Shown here one piece after another: positions 8,595 through 18,963 of a stretch of 64,000 nt of DNA. Origin of the DNA: Caulobacter sp. CCH9-E1 (GTDB lineage: Bacteria > Pseudomonadota > Alphaproteobacteria > Caulobacterales > Caulobacteraceae). The notes under the pieces are model-generated. The model saw only the letters and a program-made list of their open reading frames with translations. It did no database searches and was not told the origin of the DNA. The DNA lies in contig NZ_LSJA01000326.1 in the NCBI RefSeq assembly GCF_001556515.1, positions 1-64,000 on the forward strand, read 5' to 3'. The translations under genes and the position numbers were made by a program. The first letter of the stretch is position 1. Each line of letters opens with the position of its first letter.

Positions 8595-9149
8595 GTGGAA
8601 ACAACAGATCTTCGTGCGCTGTCCGTCCTGCTGATCGACGACAACGCCAATATGCGCAGGGTGATCACCACCATCCTGAAGTCGGCGGGCGTCCGGAAGA
8701 TCTACGAAGCCGACGATGGCCTCGGAGCCTTGCGAATCTTTCAGTCGAAAGAGATCGACATCATCTTCACCGACCTGGTGATGCACCCGGTCGATGGCTT
8801 GGCGTTCGTCAAGTGGGCCCGCACCTCGACGGCCAGCCCCAATCGTTTCGTTCCGATCATCATGATGACCGGCCACGCCACGCAGCGAACCTTGAACGAG
8901 GCGCGCATGGCTGGGGTGACCGAATTCCTGGCCAAGCCGCTGACGGCGCGGACGGTGATGCATCGCATCAACGAGATCATCAACAATCCCCGCCCCTTCG
9001 TGCAGGCCAAGGCGTATTTCGGTCCCTGCCGTCGTCGGCGGATCGACCACGACTTCGTCGGCGTGGACCGCCGGAGCGAAGTGCCGATCGACGTGATTCC
9101 AAGGGTCCAGGACGCTCTCGCCGAGATGGATCCCGAAGACGTCTACTGA
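8595..9149 (+). CDS. CheY-like response regulator with C-terminal tail
   Basis: This 184-residue protein has a receiver domain over residues 9-130: acidic pair D15-D16, phospho-acceptor D60 in IIFTDLVM, T92 in MMTGH and K114 in FLAKPL, so the phosphorylation site is intact. The last ~55 residues (from PRPFVQAKAYFGPCRRRR) are not a known DNA-binding output domain; they are basic and then acidic. Single-domain receivers with such tails are frequent in Caulobacter. No kinase gene is adjacent, so the partner is unknown. The start is a GTG with a good Shine-Dalgarno, and a terminator follows. Confidence 0.9.
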   Translation: METTDLRALSVLLIDDNANMRRVITTILKSAGVRKIYEADDGLGALRIFQSKEIDIIFTDLVMHPVDGLAFVKWARTSTASPNRFVPIIMMTGHATQRTLNEARMAGVTEFLAKPLTARTVMHRINEIINNPRPFVQAKAYFGPCRRRRIDHDFVGVDRRSEVPIDVIPRVQDALAEMDPEDVY

Positions 9150-9163
9150 TCGGCCCGAATGAG

Positions 9164-9194
9164 AAAACGCCCCGGAGTCTCCTCCGGGGCGTTT
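9164..9194. terminator. Bidirectional terminator
   Basis: AAAACGCCCCGGAG (9164-9177), loop TCTC, then CTCCGGGGCGTTT. It separates the response regulator from the convergent hppA gene. It has A and T runs on both sides and so can work in both directions. Confidence 0.85.
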
Positions 9195-9216
9195 CCATTT
9201 CAGGCGCTTTTCTTGA

Positions 9217-11355
9217 TCAGCCGCCGTGGGCCAGGACCGCCAGCAGCAGCAGGGCCACGATGTTGGTGATCTTGATCATCGGGTTCACGGCCGGCCCCGA
9301 GGTGTCCTTGTAGGGGTCGCCGACGGTGTCGCCCGTGACGGCGGCCTTGTGGGTCTCGCCGCCCTTCTTGTGCAGGACGCCGTTCTTGTCGGTGAAGCCT
9401 TCCTCGATCACCTTCTTGGCGTTGTCCCAGGCGCCGCCGCCGCTGGTCATCGAGATGGCGACGAACAGGCCGGTGACGATCACGCCCATCAGCATGGCGC
9501 CGAGCGCCGCGAAGGCGTCGACCTTGCCGGCGATGGCGTTGATCACGAAGAACAGCACCACCGGCGAGACGACCGGCAGCAGGCTAGGCACGATCATCTC
9601 GCGGATGGCCGCCTTGGTCAGGATGTCGACGGCGCGGCCGTATTCCGGCTTCACCTCGCCCGTCATGATGCCGGGGTTCTCGCGGAACTGACGACGCACT
9701 TCGGCCACGACCGACTCGGCCGCGCGGCCGACGGCGGTCATCGACATGCCGCCGAACAGGAACGGCAGCAGGCCGCCGAACAGCAGGCCGACCACGACGT
9801 ACGGGTTCGACAGGTCGAAGGTCACCGGGCCCATGCCGTCGAAGAAGCTGCCCGGCGTCGCATTGGCCGAGAAGAACTTCAGGTCCTCGGTATAGGCGGC
9901 GAACAGCACCAGGGCGCCGAGACCGGCCGAGCCGATGGCGTAGCCCTTGGTCACGGCCTTGGTGGTGTTGCCCACGGCGTCCAGGGCGTCGGTGGTGACG
10001 CGCACTTCCGGCGGCAGGCCCGCCATCTCGGCGATGCCGCCGGCGTTGTCGGTGACGGGGCCGAAGGCGTCCAGGGCGACGATGAAGCCGGCCAGCGACA
10101 GCATGGTCGTGGTGGCGATCGCGATGCCGAACAGGCCGGCCAGGTTATAGGTGACGACGATGCCGACGATGATGGTCAGGGCCGGCAGGGCCGTGGCTTC
10201 CAGCGACATGGCCAGGCCCTGGATCACGTTGGTGCCGTGACCCGAGACCGAGGCCTGGGCCACCGACTTCACCGGGCGGAAGTTCGTGCCGGTGTAGTAC
10301 TCGGTGATCATCACGATGGCGGCGGTGACCGCCAGGCCGACCAGACCGCAGTAGAACAGGCCGTCGGCCGTGTAGGTGCGGGCTTCGGTCACCACAGGGG
10401 CCGGGACCAGCTGGTGCAGCACGTACCAGACCGCCGGGATCGACAGGAGGCCGGTCACGATCAGGCCCTTGTACAGCGCGCCCATGATGTTCTGGCTCTT
10501 GCCCAGGCGGACGAAGAAGGCGCCGATGATCGAGGTGACGATGCAGACCGCGCAGATGGCCAGCGGCAGCAGCATCATCGCGCCGACCGCCTCGTGGCCG
10601 CGGAAGAAGATCGCCGCCAGGACCATGGTCGCGACGGTGGTCACGGCGTAGGTCTCGAACAGGTCGGCGGCCATGCCGGCGCAGTCGCCGACATTGTCGC
10701 CGACGTTGTCGGCGATGGTCGCGGCGTTGCGCGGATCATCTTCCGGGATACCCGCCTCGACCTTGCCCACCAGATCGCCGCCCACGTCGGCGCCCTTGGT
10801 GAAGATGCCGCCGCCGAGGCGCGCGAAGATCGAGATCAGCGAGGCGCCGAAGCCCAGGGCCACCAGGGCGTCGACGACGCCGCGGCCCGTCGGCTCAAGA
10901 CCCAGGACGTCGGTCAGCACCCAGTAGTAGCCGGCCACGCCGAGCAGGGCGAAGCCCGCCACCAGCATGCCGGTGACGGCGCCGGAGGTGAAAGCCAGCG
11001 ACAGGCCCTTGGCGAGGCCCTCGGAGGCGGCCTGGGCGGTGCGGACGTTGGCGCGCACCGAGATCAGCATGCCGGCGAAGCCCGCCGCGCCCGACAGCAC
11101 CGCGCCGACCAGGAAGCCGAGGGCGGCCCACGGGCCGATCAGCAGATAGACGGCGACGAGAATGACCGCGCCGACGATGGAGATGGTGAGATACTGCCGC
11201 CGCAGATAGGCTTGAGCGCCTTCCTGGATCGCCGCGGCGATCTCTTGCATGCGTGCGTTGCCGGCCGAGGCCCGCATCAGACTGGCCGTCTGCACGGCGC
11301 CATACAGCACCGCCAGAAGCCCGGCCCCGATGGCCAGATAAAGCCAAAGACTCAT
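9217..11355 (-). CDS. hppA: Proton-translocating membrane pyrophosphatase
   Basis: This membrane enzyme couples pyrophosphate hydrolysis to proton pumping. It has 712 residues and about 16 transmembrane helices, as is typical. Substrate-site motifs are visible: [20 protein letters not shown] and [22 protein letters not shown] near residues 190-225, and the C-terminal GGAWDNAKK and [15 protein letters not shown]. The segment [18 protein letters not shown] has lysine at the position that marks K+-independent enzymes, so H+ pumping without K+ need is inferred. It starts at an ATG (11355) and ends at a bidirectional terminator. Confidence 0.97.
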   Translation of the reverse strand: MSLWLYLAIGAGLLAVLYGAVQTASLMRASAGNARMQEIAAAIQEGAQAYLRRQYLTISIVGAVILVAVYLLIGPWAALGFLVGAVLSGAAGFAGMLISVRANVRTAQAASEGLAKGLSLAFTSGAVTGMLVAGFALLGVAGYYWVLTDVLGLEPTGRGVVDALVALGFGASLISIFARLGGGIFTKGADVGGDLVGKVEAGIPEDDPRNAATIADNVGDNVGDCAGMAADLFETYAVTTVATMVLAAIFFRGHEAVGAMMLLPLAICAVCIVTSIIGAFFVRLGKSQNIMGALYKGLIVTGLLSIPAVWYVLHQLVPAPVVTEARTYTADGLFYCGLVGLAVTAAIVMITEYYTGTNFRPVKSVAQASVSGHGTNVIQGLAMSLEATALPALTIIVGIVVTYNLAGLFGIAIATTTMLSLAGFIVALDAFGPVTDNAGGIAEMAGLPPEVRVTTDALDAVGNTTKAVTKGYAIGSAGLGALVLFAAYTEDLKFFSANATPGSFFDGMGPVTFDLSNPYVVVGLLFGGLLPFLFGGMSMTAVGRAAESVVAEVRRQFRENPGIMTGEVKPEYGRAVDILTKAAIREMIVPSLLPVVSPVVLFFVINAIAGKVDAFAALGAMLMGVIVTGLFVAISMTSGGGAWDNAKKVIEEGFTDKNGVLHKKGGETHKAAVTGDTVGDPYKDTSGPAVNPMIKITNIVALLLLAVLAHGG

Positions 11356-11612
11356 TAGATTCTTCGCCCCTTCGCGCTTCTTTGCAACGAGGGGACGCCG
11401 ATCCGTCGGCGGCGACCTTGAGCCAACTCAAACAAGCCAACTCAATCGCCGTCGAGGTCGACAAGCGGGCCTTTTTGGCCTCGTGCCCCCTCGTTCTCCC
11501 TGAAATGACGGCCGAACGGCGTCATCCCAAGGACACTGTCAGATGCCCGGGAGGCGCGCAACCCGCGTCAGAACAAGCGATTCCGCGCTCCTAGAGCGCC
11601 GGCGTCGGCGGT
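11356..11612 (-). promoter_or_regulatory. Gene-free region upstream of hppA
   Basis: These 257 bases lie between hppA and the next minus-strand gene and should hold the hppA promoter. I see no credible coding frame, no strong terminator and no clear -35/-10 pair. A GTCATCCCAAGG stretch near 11522 is a weak echo of the GTCATCCCG repeat core seen elsewhere in the window. Confidence 0.3.
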
Positions 11613-12104
11613 TTAGGGGCTAGGCGCGTCCGGCTTTTGCTGGATCGCGCGCAGGGCGGCGGCGTTCGGCGGCATGACGTGCTGACGCGGAACCTGCTTG
11701 GCGATTTCCACGGCCGCGACCTTACCCTTGCCGAACAGAGTGGCGCATTGGCTAAGGACGAAGACCTGGAGACGAGGTCCGTCGACTTCCTGCCAGGTGT
11801 CCTGACGCACGAACGGCGTGCGGTACGAAGCCCGCATGATGGCGTCGCGCAGCGCTGGTTCCTGAGCCTTGAAGCTCTCGACTTCGGCGCCCGAGGTCAG
11901 CCTGAGCGTCAGGGCCACGAAGACGTAGTTGACGATCCGCCCATTGGCGATGATCGGGATCGTCATCGAGCCAAGCTTGTAGGTCGGGTCGAGCGCCTGC
12001 TCCCCCCCTTCCTTCTTCTTCTCGGATCGGGCGAACGCCGGCCCGCTTGTCACCGCGACGGCGGCGAGGCTGAGTAGAAATCGGCGTGAAAAGGTCGGGC
12101 TCAT
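11613..12104 (-). CDS. Exported protein of unknown function
   Basis: This 163-residue protein starts MSPTFSRRFLLSLAAVAV and has a plausible signal peptide cut near AFARS; the SRRFLLSL segment has a twin-arginine look. The mature part starts with a lysine/glutamate-rich stretch, then LGSMTIPIIANGRIVNYVFVALTLRL, then an ALRDAIMRASYRTPF segment. The repeating beta pattern followed by a 'LRDAI' helix is faintly like FliL-type periplasmic domains, but I do not claim that family. It lies between thiL and hppA on the same strand. Confidence 0.7.
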   Translation of the reverse strand: MSPTFSRRFLLSLAAVAVTSGPAFARSEKKKEGGEQALDPTYKLGSMTIPIIANGRIVNYVFVALTLRLTSGAEVESFKAQEPALRDAIMRASYRTPFVRQDTWQEVDGPRLQVFVLSQCATLFGKGKVAAVEIAKQVPRQHVMPPNAAALRAIQQKPDAPSP

Positions 12105-12154
12105 GCCCCGCTTCTAGCAAGCGGGGCTTGATATTCCCCTACCGGCGGAAAGCT

Positions 12155-13186
12155 CTAGCCGTGCAGCCAGCCCAGGCGCGACGGGGTCACGTCGCGGCCC
12201 TTGTAATAGGCCGACACGCCCTCGCCCTCGACGAACTCGCCGATCTCGCTGACCTTCACGCCCGCCGCCGCGGCGGCGATGCGGAAGTTCCAGGCCTCGT
12301 TGGGATCGACGGCGCAGACGATCTCGTAGTCATCGCCGCCGGAGGCCAGGGAAATGCGCCCCTCGACCTGCTCGGGCTGAAGCTCGAGCCAAGCCTGACC
12401 GCCCGGCGAGAGCGGCAGGCGTTCCAGGTCGACGCGGACGCGGCAGCCGCTGGCCTTGGCGATGTGGCTGCTGTCGGCCAGCAGGCCGTCGGAGACGTCG
12501 GCGGCGGCCTTGGCGTGCTGGCGCATGGACTCACGAAGGCCGATGCGCGGCTCGGGCTGACGATAACGGCGCAGAAGCCCGCCGTCGGGATCGGCGACCT
12601 CGCCCCATTGGGCCAGCAGGCCGAGCCAACCGTCGCCGATCGTGCCGGACACCATGAGCCTGTCGCCCGGCTTGGCGCCCCGACGCAGGATCGCCTCGCC
12701 CTGGGGAACCCAGCCCAGCAGGGTCGCCGACAGCACCAGCGGCCCCGAGGTGGTCACCGTATCGCCGCCCAGCAGCGAAATGTCGAACAGCGCCCCATCT
12801 TCCGCCAGCCCCCGGGCGAAGGTCTCGCGCGAGGTGACGTCCGAGCCCGAGGGCCAGCCGACGGACAGGAAATAGCCATAGGGCTCGGCGCCCTTGGCGG
12901 CGAGGTCGGAGAGATTGGTGCGCAACAGCTTGCGCGCAACCACGTCCAGCGCCTCGTCGACCAGGAAGTGCACGCCGCCGACCATGGCGTCCTTGGTGAT
13001 CACCAGGTCATAGCCAGGCCGCGACGGCAGCACGGCCGCGTCGTCCAACAGATCCAATGCGGCCGGATCGCCCCGCGTCAAAGGACGCAGGAGGCGTTCG
13101 ATATGGTCGAACTCGGTCGCGGGCGCCACCGCTGTGGATGGCGCCTCGTCTTCAGCGAACCAGTCTTCTTCGTCAGTCTCTTGCAT
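12155..13186 (-). CDS. thiL: Thiamine-monophosphate kinase
   Basis: ThiL phosphorylates thiamine phosphate to the cofactor thiamine diphosphate. The 343-residue protein shows the ATP/Mg motif [10 protein letters not shown] near 45, [13 protein letters not shown] near 62, [12 protein letters not shown] near 130, [11 protein letters not shown] near 235 and SGGDDYEIV near 270. I start it at the ATG at 13186 (MQETDEEDW), where it overlaps the nusB stop by 14 bases. The longer frame upstream runs through nusB coding sequence. ribH-nusB-thiL is a conserved alphaproteobacterial order. Confidence 0.95.
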   Translation of the reverse strand: MQETDEEDWFAEDEAPSTAVAPATEFDHIERLLRPLTRGDPAALDLLDDAAVLPSRPGYDLVITKDAMVGGVHFLVDEALDVVARKLLRTNLSDLAAKGAEPYGYFLSVGWPSGSDVTSRETFARGLAEDGALFDISLLGGDTVTTSGPLVLSATLLGWVPQGEAILRRGAKPGDRLMVSGTIGDGWLGLLAQWGEVADPDGGLLRRYRQPEPRIGLRESMRQHAKAAADVSDGLLADSSHIAKASGCRVRVDLERLPLSPGGQAWLELQPEQVEGRISLASGGDDYEIVCAVDPNEAWNFRIAAAAAGVKVSEIGEFVEGEGVSAYYKGRDVTPSRLGWLHG

Positions 13187-13622
13187 CACGGGCGATCGCG
13201 TCGAGGGCGCCATTGATGAAGCCTGACTCAGGACCCTCAAAAAAGGATTTCGCTATCTCGACATACTCATTGATGACGACTTCGGTCGGAACGTCCGGCC
13301 GATACATCAATTCGTAGGCGCCGGCGCGCAGAACGGCGCGCGCCGTGGCGTCCAGGCGCTCAAGCCGCCAGCCCGAGGCCAGACGCTTGACGATTCCCTG
13401 ATCCACCTTGGCCTGATGGGCCACAACGCCCTTCGCCAGCTCGGCGAAGAAGGTTTCATCGGCCTGCGCCAGGCGTTCGCCCTCGACGTCGCGGTCGAAG
13501 CGATGCTCGGAGAATTCACGGATGACCGAGTCGACGCCGGCCCCCGAAACTTCCATCTGATAGAGGGCCTGGACGGCCGCCAGGCGCGCGACCGAGCGCG
13601 GTTGGGTGCGGGGTGCGCTCAT
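13173..13622 (-). CDS. nusB: Transcription antitermination factor NusB
   Basis: NusB binds boxA RNA with NusE (S10) and supports rRNA antitermination. The 149-residue helical protein starts [25 protein letters not shown] and ends with the family segment [29 protein letters not shown]. The ATG at 13622 overlaps the TGA of ribH (ATGA), which fixes the start and indicates translational coupling. It overlaps thiL by 14 bases at the other end. Confidence 0.96.
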   Translation of the reverse strand: MSAPRTQPRSVARLAAVQALYQMEVSGAGVDSVIREFSEHRFDRDVEGERLAQADETFFAELAKGVVAHQAKVDQGIVKRLASGWRLERLDATARAVLRAGAYELMYRPDVPTEVVINEYVEIAKSFFEGPESGFINGALDAIARDARD

Positions 13623-14083
13623 CTGCCGCGCCCCAGAAGCTGGCGTTTCAGCGCGATGGTCTCCAGGCAAGCCTTGGCGGCCGCGCCGCCGCGATCGCCT
13701 TCGCTGACCTTGGCGCGCGCCCAGGCCTGCTGCTCGTCATCGACCGCCAGCACGCCGAAGCCGATCGGCAGGCGGCGGCCGATGCCCAGGTCCTGCAGAC
13801 CGCGGGCGGTCTCGTTGGAAACGAGCTCGAAGTGGTAGGTCTCGCCGCGGATCACGCAGCCCAGGGCGACATAGCCGTCATAGCGTCGGCCCATCGGGCC
13901 TTGGCCGGCGTCTTCCGCCAGGGCGATGGCCGTCGGGATCTGAAGCGCGCTGGAAACCGTGATCACGTCGTATTCCGCGCCATAGGCTTCGATCGCCTGG
14001 GCGGCACCGCGCAGCAGCTCGTCGGAGACGCCCGAATGGCTTCGTCCCTCCACGATCAACAGGCGGATGTTGTCTTCAACCAT
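13619..14083 (-). CDS. ribH: 6,7-dimethyl-8-ribityllumazine synthase
   Basis: RibH makes the direct precursor of riboflavin from 5-amino-6-ribitylaminouracil and dihydroxybutanone phosphate. The 154-residue protein has the core [17 protein letters not shown] near 80, with the catalytic histidine in the TYHF segment, and [19 protein letters not shown] near 115. The other riboflavin genes are absent here, so it is either a second copy or an isolated one linked to nusB. The ATG is at 14083. Confidence 0.95.
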   Translation of the reverse strand: MVEDNIRLLIVEGRSHSGVSDELLRGAAQAIEAYGAEYDVITVSSALQIPTAIALAEDAGQGPMGRRYDGYVALGCVIRGETYHFELVSNETARGLQDLGIGRRLPIGFGVLAVDDEQQAWARAKVSEGDRGGAAAKACLETIALKRQLLGRGR

Positions 14084-14144
14084 CTAGCTCGACTCTCCAC
14101 GGCCGCGTCGCGCGCGACCAGAAACACACATTAGGCTTAACGGA

Positions 14145-14618
14145 CTATAGCTCTTCCTCGACGCCGTCGCTCAGTCCCTCTTCCGTGAGGAACTTGGCGA
14201 AGTCGCCGGTTTCCTTGAAATCGCGATAGACCGAGGCGTAGCGGACATAGGCCACGTCATCGAGGGATTTCAACGCCTTCATGACCATTTCCCCCACCGT
14301 CGAGGACGGAAGCTCGGTCTCGCCCATGCTTTCCAGCTGGCGGACGATGCCGTTGATCATCCGCTCTACCCGTTCCGGGTCCACCGGACGCTTCTGCATC
14401 GCCAGGGTGATCGAGCGCACAAGCTTGTCGCGATCGAAGGGCGAGCGGCGGCCCGACCGCTTCAGGATGATCAGCTCGCGCAGTTGAACGCGCTCGAAGG
14501 TCGTGAAGCGGCCGCCGCACTCCGGGCACATCCGGCGACGGCGGATGGCCGCGCCATCTTCCGACGGGCGGCTGTCCTTGACCTGGCTTTCGGCGTGTCC
14601 GCAGAAGGGGCAGCGCAT
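14145..14618 (-). CDS. nrdR: Transcriptional repressor NrdR
   Basis: NrdR represses ribonucleotide reductase genes in response to nucleotides. The 157-residue protein has an N-terminal zinc ribbon (CPFCGH near residue 3 and CPECGGRF near 31) and an ATP-cone from about 48 on ([22 protein letters not shown]). The C-terminus is acidic. It lies between glyA and ribH on the same strand with short gaps (31 and 61 bases), an order common in alphaproteobacteria. Confidence 0.97.
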   Translation of the reverse strand: MRCPFCGHAESQVKDSRPSEDGAAIRRRRMCPECGGRFTTFERVQLRELIILKRSGRRSPFDRDKLVRSITLAMQKRPVDPERVERMINGIVRQLESMGETELPSSTVGEMVMKALKSLDDVAYVRYASVYRDFKETGDFAKFLTEEGLSDGVEEEL

Positions 14619-14649
14619 GATGTGGCCCCTCCCGCGGCGCCTGGTTCTA

Positions 14650-15936
14650 TTAGTTGTAGATCGGGAACCGGCCCGTCAAGGCCAGCACTTCCTGGCGCAC
14701 CTTGGCCTCGACCTCGGCGTTGCCGTCGACGCCATTGGCCGCCAGGCCGTTGACCACTTCGCCGATCAATTCGCCGACGCGGGTGAACTCGGCCTCCTTG
14801 AAGCCGCGCGTCGTGCCGGCCGGCGTGCCCAGGCGGATGCCCGAGGTGACCGTGAACGGCGCGGTGTCGAACGGCACGCCGTTCTTGTTGCAGGTCATAT
14901 GGGCGCGCTCGAGGCTGTGCTCGGCGTCGCGGCCCGTCACGCCCTTGGGACGCAGGTCGACCAGCATCAGGTGGCTGTCGGTGCCGCCCGAGACGATGTT
15001 GACGCCCGACTTCAGCAGGGCTTCCGACAGCGCGCGGGCGTTGGCGACAACCTGCTTGGCGTAGGCCTTGAACGACGGCTGCAGAGCCTCGCCGAAGGCC
15101 ACGGCCTTGGCGGCGATGACGTGCTCCAGCGGACCGCCTTGCAGGCCCGGGAACACGGCCGAATTGACCTTCTTGATGATCGCTTCGTCGTTGGTGAGGA
15201 TCATGCCGCCGCGCGGACCGCGCAGGGTCTTGTGCGTGGTCGTGGTCACGATGTGGGCGTGCGGGATCGGGCTCGGATAGGCGCCGCCCGCGATCAGGCC
15301 GGCATAGTGCGCCATGTCGACCATCAGATAGGCGCCGATCGAGTCGGCGATCTGGCGGAACTTGGCGAAGTCGATCTCGCGGCTGTAGGCGCTGCCGCCG
15401 GCGATGATCAGCTTGGGCTTCTCGCGCTGGGCGATCTCGGCCACGCCGTCATAGTCGATCAGCTGGTCCTGCTGGCGCACCGAATAGGAGATCGGCTTGA
15501 ACCACTTGCCCGACTGGTTGGCGGGCGAGCCGTGGGTCAGGTGCCCCCCGGCGGCCAGGTCCATGCCCAGGAAGGTGTCGCCCGGCTGCAGCAGGGCCAT
15601 GAACACCGCCTGGTTGGCCTGCGAGCCCGAGTGCGGCTGGACGTTGGCGAAACCGGCGCCGAACAGCGCCTTGGCGCGTTCGATGGCGATGGTCTCGATC
15701 TCGTCGACATATTCGCAGCCGCCGTAATAGCGCTTGCCGGGATAGCCCTCGGCGTACTTGTTGGTGAGGATCGAGCCCTGAGCCTCGAGCACGGCCTTAG
15801 AGACGATGTTCTCCGAGGCGATCAGCTCGATCTGGTTCTGCTGCCGATCCAGTTCGCGACCGATACGATCGAAGATGTCACGGTCGGCGGTGGCGAGGTC
15901 CGCGCCGAAAAAGGCGCTGAGGTTGGCTTCATTCAT
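14650..15936 (-). CDS. glyA: Serine hydroxymethyltransferase
   Basis: This PLP enzyme interconverts serine and glycine and loads one-carbon units onto tetrahydrofolate. It has 428 residues. Motifs seen are [12 protein letters not shown] near 35, [21 protein letters not shown] near 58, [13 protein letters not shown] near 205 and the PLP lysine in [14 protein letters not shown] near 235. The start is the ATG at 15936 ([10 protein letters not shown]), where the family begins. The frame is open a further 49 codons upstream but is not family-like there. Confidence 0.97.
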   Translation of the reverse strand: MNEANLSAFFGADLATADRDIFDRIGRELDRQQNQIELIASENIVSKAVLEAQGSILTNKYAEGYPGKRYYGGCEYVDEIETIAIERAKALFGAGFANVQPHSGSQANQAVFMALLQPGDTFLGMDLAAGGHLTHGSPANQSGKWFKPISYSVRQQDQLIDYDGVAEIAQREKPKLIIAGGSAYSREIDFAKFRQIADSIGAYLMVDMAHYAGLIAGGAYPSPIPHAHIVTTTTHKTLRGPRGGMILTNDEAIIKKVNSAVFPGLQGGPLEHVIAAKAVAFGEALQPSFKAYAKQVVANARALSEALLKSGVNIVSGGTDSHLMLVDLRPKGVTGRDAEHSLERAHMTCNKNGVPFDTAPFTVTSGIRLGTPAGTTRGFKEAEFTRVGELIGEVVNGLAANGVDGNAEVEAKVRQEVLALTGRFPIYN

Positions 15937-16100
15937 CACGCTCTCCTGGCGCTGCGGGGAGTCGGCAGAGGCGCCCTCTTTAACGAGATAGGCGCGGCAA
16001 TCAATCTTGGAACCACACGAGAAGCTGTGCGTTGCAGTCCTGCAGGGCGGCTCCGTCCCCCCGCGACATAACAACGGCAGCAACGAGAGTGGGATATCTC
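15937..16100. promoter_or_regulatory. Divergent region glyA/mucR-like
   Basis: These 164 bases separate divergent glyA and the MucR gene and must carry both promoters. No SAM, glycine or THF riboswitch fold is evident by eye. MucR proteins commonly bind their own upstream region, so self-control is plausible, but no site can be named. Confidence 0.35.
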
Positions 16101-16547
16101 ATGGCGTCTCAGGGCGGCGGCACTTCGGACACGGCAAGTAACAACAGCCTCGACATCCTGGGCCTCAGCGCGGAAATCGTGGCGGCCTATGTAAGCCAGA
16201 ACACCGTGCCCCAGACGGCCATTCCCGAGCTGATCCGGACGGTGCACGACGCGCTGACGTCGTTGAACAATGGCGGTGAGCCGCCGCGCCCGGTCGAGAA
16301 GGCCAAGCCGGCGGTGCCGGTGGGGCGCTCGGTGCAGCACGACTACATCGTCTGCCTGGAGGACGGGAAAAAGTTGAAGATGCTCAAGCGCTATCTGCGC
16401 TCGCACTACGACATGAGCCCCGAGGAATACCGTCGCAAGTGGGGCCTGCCGCCCGACTATCCGATGGTGGCGCCGGCCTATGCCGCGCGGCGCTCGGACT
16501 TCGCCAAGAAGATCGGGCTGGGCAAGGGCGTGCGGCGCGGCAGTTAA
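16101..16547 (+). CDS. MucR/Ros family transcriptional regulator
   Basis: This 148-residue DNA-binding protein belongs to the Ros/MucR family, which in Caulobacter represses G1-phase and virulence-like promoters together with cell-cycle regulators. The domain runs from about 78 to 140: YIVCLEDGKKLKMLKRYLRSHYDMSPEEYRRKWGLP. The zinc-site positions read C85, D88, Y98 and H102 rather than C-C-H-H, so the classical zinc ligands are only partly present, as in some rhizobial Ml proteins that fold without metal. The end is basic (KKIGLGKGVRRGS). The ATG at 16101 gives the family start. A terminator follows. Confidence 0.93.
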   Translation: MASQGGGTSDTASNNSLDILGLSAEIVAAYVSQNTVPQTAIPELIRTVHDALTSLNNGGEPPRPVEKAKPAVPVGRSVQHDYIVCLEDGKKLKMLKRYLRSHYDMSPEEYRRKWGLPPDYPMVAPAYAARRSDFAKKIGLGKGVRRGS

Positions 16548-16572
16548 GCGCGTCGGCCGCGCCGGGCATGCG

Positions 16573-16598
16573 AACGCCGCCGGACTCCGGCGGCGTTT
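16573..16598. terminator. Terminator between mucR-like gene and hemA
   Basis: The perfect stem AACGCCGCCGG/CCGGCGGCGTT with an ACT loop is followed on the plus strand by TTTCTCGTTT. It sits between convergent genes and may serve hemA on the minus strand too. Confidence 0.8.
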
Positions 16599-16647
16599 CT
16601 CGTTTCGACGATGACGGTTCGAGTCGAAGCTGAAGTGCGTTTCGTCC

Positions 16648-17874
16648 TTAAGCCGCGTAACCGCCCATGCGGGCGACATTGCAGTGGGCCCACAGCTTTT
16701 CCATCGAGGCGACCAGCTTGCGCATCATCTCGTCGGTATGGAACGGCGTGGGGGTGAAGCGCAGGCGCTCGGTGCCGCGCGGCACGGTCGGATAGTTGAT
16801 CGGCTGCACATAGACGCCGTGATCGGCCAGCAGCATGTCGCTGATCATCTTGCAGTGGACGGGATCGCCGACCAGCACCGGGACGATGTGGCTCTCGCTG
16901 TCCATCACCGGCAGGCCGGCGGCGCGGAACATCGCCTTGAGGGTCGCGGCGCGCTCCTGGTGGATCTCGCGCACTTCCGGGTGCTGCTTCAGCCAACGGA
17001 CGCTGGCCAGGGCGCCCGCCACCAGGGCCGGCGGCAGCGAGGTCGTGAAGATGAAGCCGGCGGCCATCAAGCGGATGGCGTCGATCACCTCGGCGTCGCC
17101 GGTGATGTAGCCGCCCATCACGCCGAACGCCTTGCCCAGCGTGCCTTCGATGATGTCGATGTCGCCCATCAGGCCTTCGCGCTCGGCGACGCCGCCGCCG
17201 CGCGGGCCGTACATGCCAACCGCGTGGACCTCGTCCAGATAGGTCATGGCGCCGTACTTCTTGGCCAGCGCGATCGTGCCGGCGATGTCGGCGATGTCGC
17301 CGTCCATCGAATAGACGCTTTCGAAGGCGATCAGCTTGGGCGCGTCGGCCGGGGCCGCGGCCAGCAGCTCTTCCAGATGCGCCAGGTCGTTGTGCTTGAA
17401 GATCTTGCGCGGACCGCCGCCATTGCGGATGCCGGCGATCATCGAGGCGTGGTTCAGCTCGTCCGAGAAGATGATCAGACCGGGCAGAATCTTCTGGACG
17501 ACCGACAGCGCCGCCTCATTCGAGACATAGCCCGAGGTGAACAACAGGCCGGCTTCCTTGCCGTGCAGATCCGCCAGTTCCTGCTCAAGCAGGACGTGGT
17601 CGTGATTGGTGCCCGAGATATTGCGGGTGCCGCCCGAGCCGGAGCCGTGCTGATCGACCGCGTCCTTCATGGCTTCCAGCACGACGGGGTTCTGGCCTTG
17701 GCCGAGATAGTCGTTGCTGCACCAGACCACGACTTCGCGTTCCGAGCCGTCCTCGCGGGTCCAGGTGGCGCGCGGAAACTGGCCGCGCTGGCGCTTCAGG
17801 TCGGCGAAAACCCGGTAACGGCCCTCGTCGCGGATCTGGTCGACGGCGCTGCGGAACGCGGCTTTGTAGTCCAT
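16648..17874 (-). CDS. hemA: 5-aminolevulinate synthase (C4 pathway)
   Basis: This PLP enzyme condenses glycine and succinyl-CoA to 5-aminolevulinate, the alphaproteobacterial entry to heme. It has 408 residues. Visible are [15 protein letters not shown] near 48, [17 protein letters not shown] near 77, the [17 protein letters not shown] active-site stretch near 210 and the PLP lysine in [16 protein letters not shown] near 245. Downstream of it in the pathway, hemB is also in this window (25.1 kb). The upstream 172 bases hold its promoter; no FnrL/FixK-like box stands out. Confidence 0.97.
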   Translation of the reverse strand: MDYKAAFRSAVDQIRDEGRYRVFADLKRQRGQFPRATWTREDGSEREVVVWCSNDYLGQGQNPVVLEAMKDAVDQHGSGSGGTRNISGTNHDHVLLEQELADLHGKEAGLLFTSGYVSNEAALSVVQKILPGLIIFSDELNHASMIAGIRNGGGPRKIFKHNDLAHLEELLAAAPADAPKLIAFESVYSMDGDIADIAGTIALAKKYGAMTYLDEVHAVGMYGPRGGGVAEREGLMGDIDIIEGTLGKAFGVMGGYITGDAEVIDAIRLMAAGFIFTTSLPPALVAGALASVRWLKQHPEVREIHQERAATLKAMFRAAGLPVMDSESHIVPVLVGDPVHCKMISDMLLADHGVYVQPINYPTVPRGTERLRFTPTPFHTDEMMRKLVASMEKLWAHCNVARMGGYAA

Positions 17875-18046
17875 TGCGATCTCTAAACCGACGGCCGATT
17901 GGGCGGGCGGTCCCCTTGATTACAGGCCTGGCTTTTCGCACCAAGCGTCACGAGTGTCCATCTACGGGCGTTTACCTAGCAAATAGAATAACCGATCCAC
18001 GCCGCTAACTCTGTAAGCTCTGTGCGCTTTTGTCGCTCGGAGCGCA
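17875..18046 (-). promoter_or_regulatory. Upstream region of hemA
   Basis: These 172 bases lie between hemA and the 3' end of mmsB. An AT-richer patch near 17978-17995 (GCAAATAGAATAACC) is the most promoter-like part. I see no ORF, palindromic regulator box or terminator. Confidence 0.3.
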
Positions 18047-18943
18047 TCAGGTCAATTTGTCCAACCTGCCCCGCAAAAGCTGAATCACCGCCGAGAAGTC
18101 CTTGCCGCCAAAGCCGTTGGCCGCGAACAGCGCGTACAGCGCCTCGGCCTGGGCGCCCATCGGGGTCGACGCCCCGACCTGGGCGGCCGCGCCCTGGGCC
18201 AGCTTCAGGTCCTTGAGCATCATCGCCGTGGCGAATCCGCCCTCGTAGCCGCGATCGGCCGGCGTCTGCGGACCGACGCCGGGCACGGGGCAATAGGTGC
18301 TGAGCGACCAGCACTGGCCCGAGGACTTGCTGGCGATCTCGAAGAAACTCTCCGCCGCCAGGCCCAGCTTCTCGGCCAGGGCGAAGGCCTCGCAGACGCC
18401 CAGCATCGAGACGCCGAGCAACATGTTGTTGCAGATCTTGGCCGCCTGCCCCGCGCCGTGGTCGCCGGCGCGGATCGTGGCGCGGGACATCGGCTCCAGC
18501 GCCGCCTCGACCGCGGCGAAATCGGCCTCGTCGCAGCCGACCATGAAGGCCAGGGTCCCCGCCTCGGCCGCCATCACCCCGCCAGAGACCGGCGCGTCGG
18601 CGAAGCGGAAGCCCGCCTCCGCCGCCTGGCGCGCCACGTCGCGGGCGGTCTCGACGTCGATGGTCGAACAGTCGACCAGCAGAGCGGATTTCGGCGCGCT
18701 CTTGAAGACCTGCTCGCCATAGACCAACCGCACGTGCGGACCGGCGGGCAGCATGGTGATCACCACCTCGGCGTCCGCGACCGCCTCGGCGACCGAGGTG
18801 GCGGCCTGGCATCCGGCGGTCGTCGCGCGCGCCAGGGCGTCCGCCGACAGGTCGAAAGCGCGAACCTGATGTCCGGCGCCCGCCTGGTTGGCGGCCATGC
18901 CGCCGCCCATGTTGCCCAGCCCGATGAACGCGACGCGGGTCAT
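18047..18943 (-). CDS. mmsB: 3-hydroxyisobutyrate dehydrogenase
   Basis: This enzyme oxidises 3-hydroxyisobutyrate to methylmalonate semialdehyde in valine breakdown. The 298-residue protein has the N-terminal NAD fold (VAFIGLGNMGGGMAANQ), the substrate loop FADAPVSGGVMAAEAGTLAFMVG near 115 and the catalytic lysine in GAGQAAKICNNMLLG near 165. It lies downstream of genes for the preceding steps (3-hydroxyisobutyryl-CoA hydrolase and an acyl-CoA dehydrogenase). mmsA, the next step, is not in the window. A related 3-hydroxyacid dehydrogenase function is possible, but context favours mmsB. Confidence 0.9.
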   Translation of the reverse strand: MTRVAFIGLGNMGGGMAANQAGAGHQVRAFDLSADALARATTAGCQAATSVAEAVADAEVVITMLPAGPHVRLVYGEQVFKSAPKSALLVDCSTIDVETARDVARQAAEAGFRFADAPVSGGVMAAEAGTLAFMVGCDEADFAAVEAALEPMSRATIRAGDHGAGQAAKICNNMLLGVSMLGVCEAFALAEKLGLAAESFFEIASKSSGQCWSLSTYCPVPGVGPQTPADRGYEGGFATAMMLKDLKLAQGAAAQVGASTPMGAQAEALYALFAANGFGGKDFSAVIQLLRGRLDKLT

Positions 18944-18963
18944 CCGCTACTCCCTGCAAAGAC

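Noticed and set aside
15937..16100. A glycine, SAM or THF riboswitch ahead of glyA.
   Set aside because: No conserved core motif or nested stem set of those classes could be recognised by eye.
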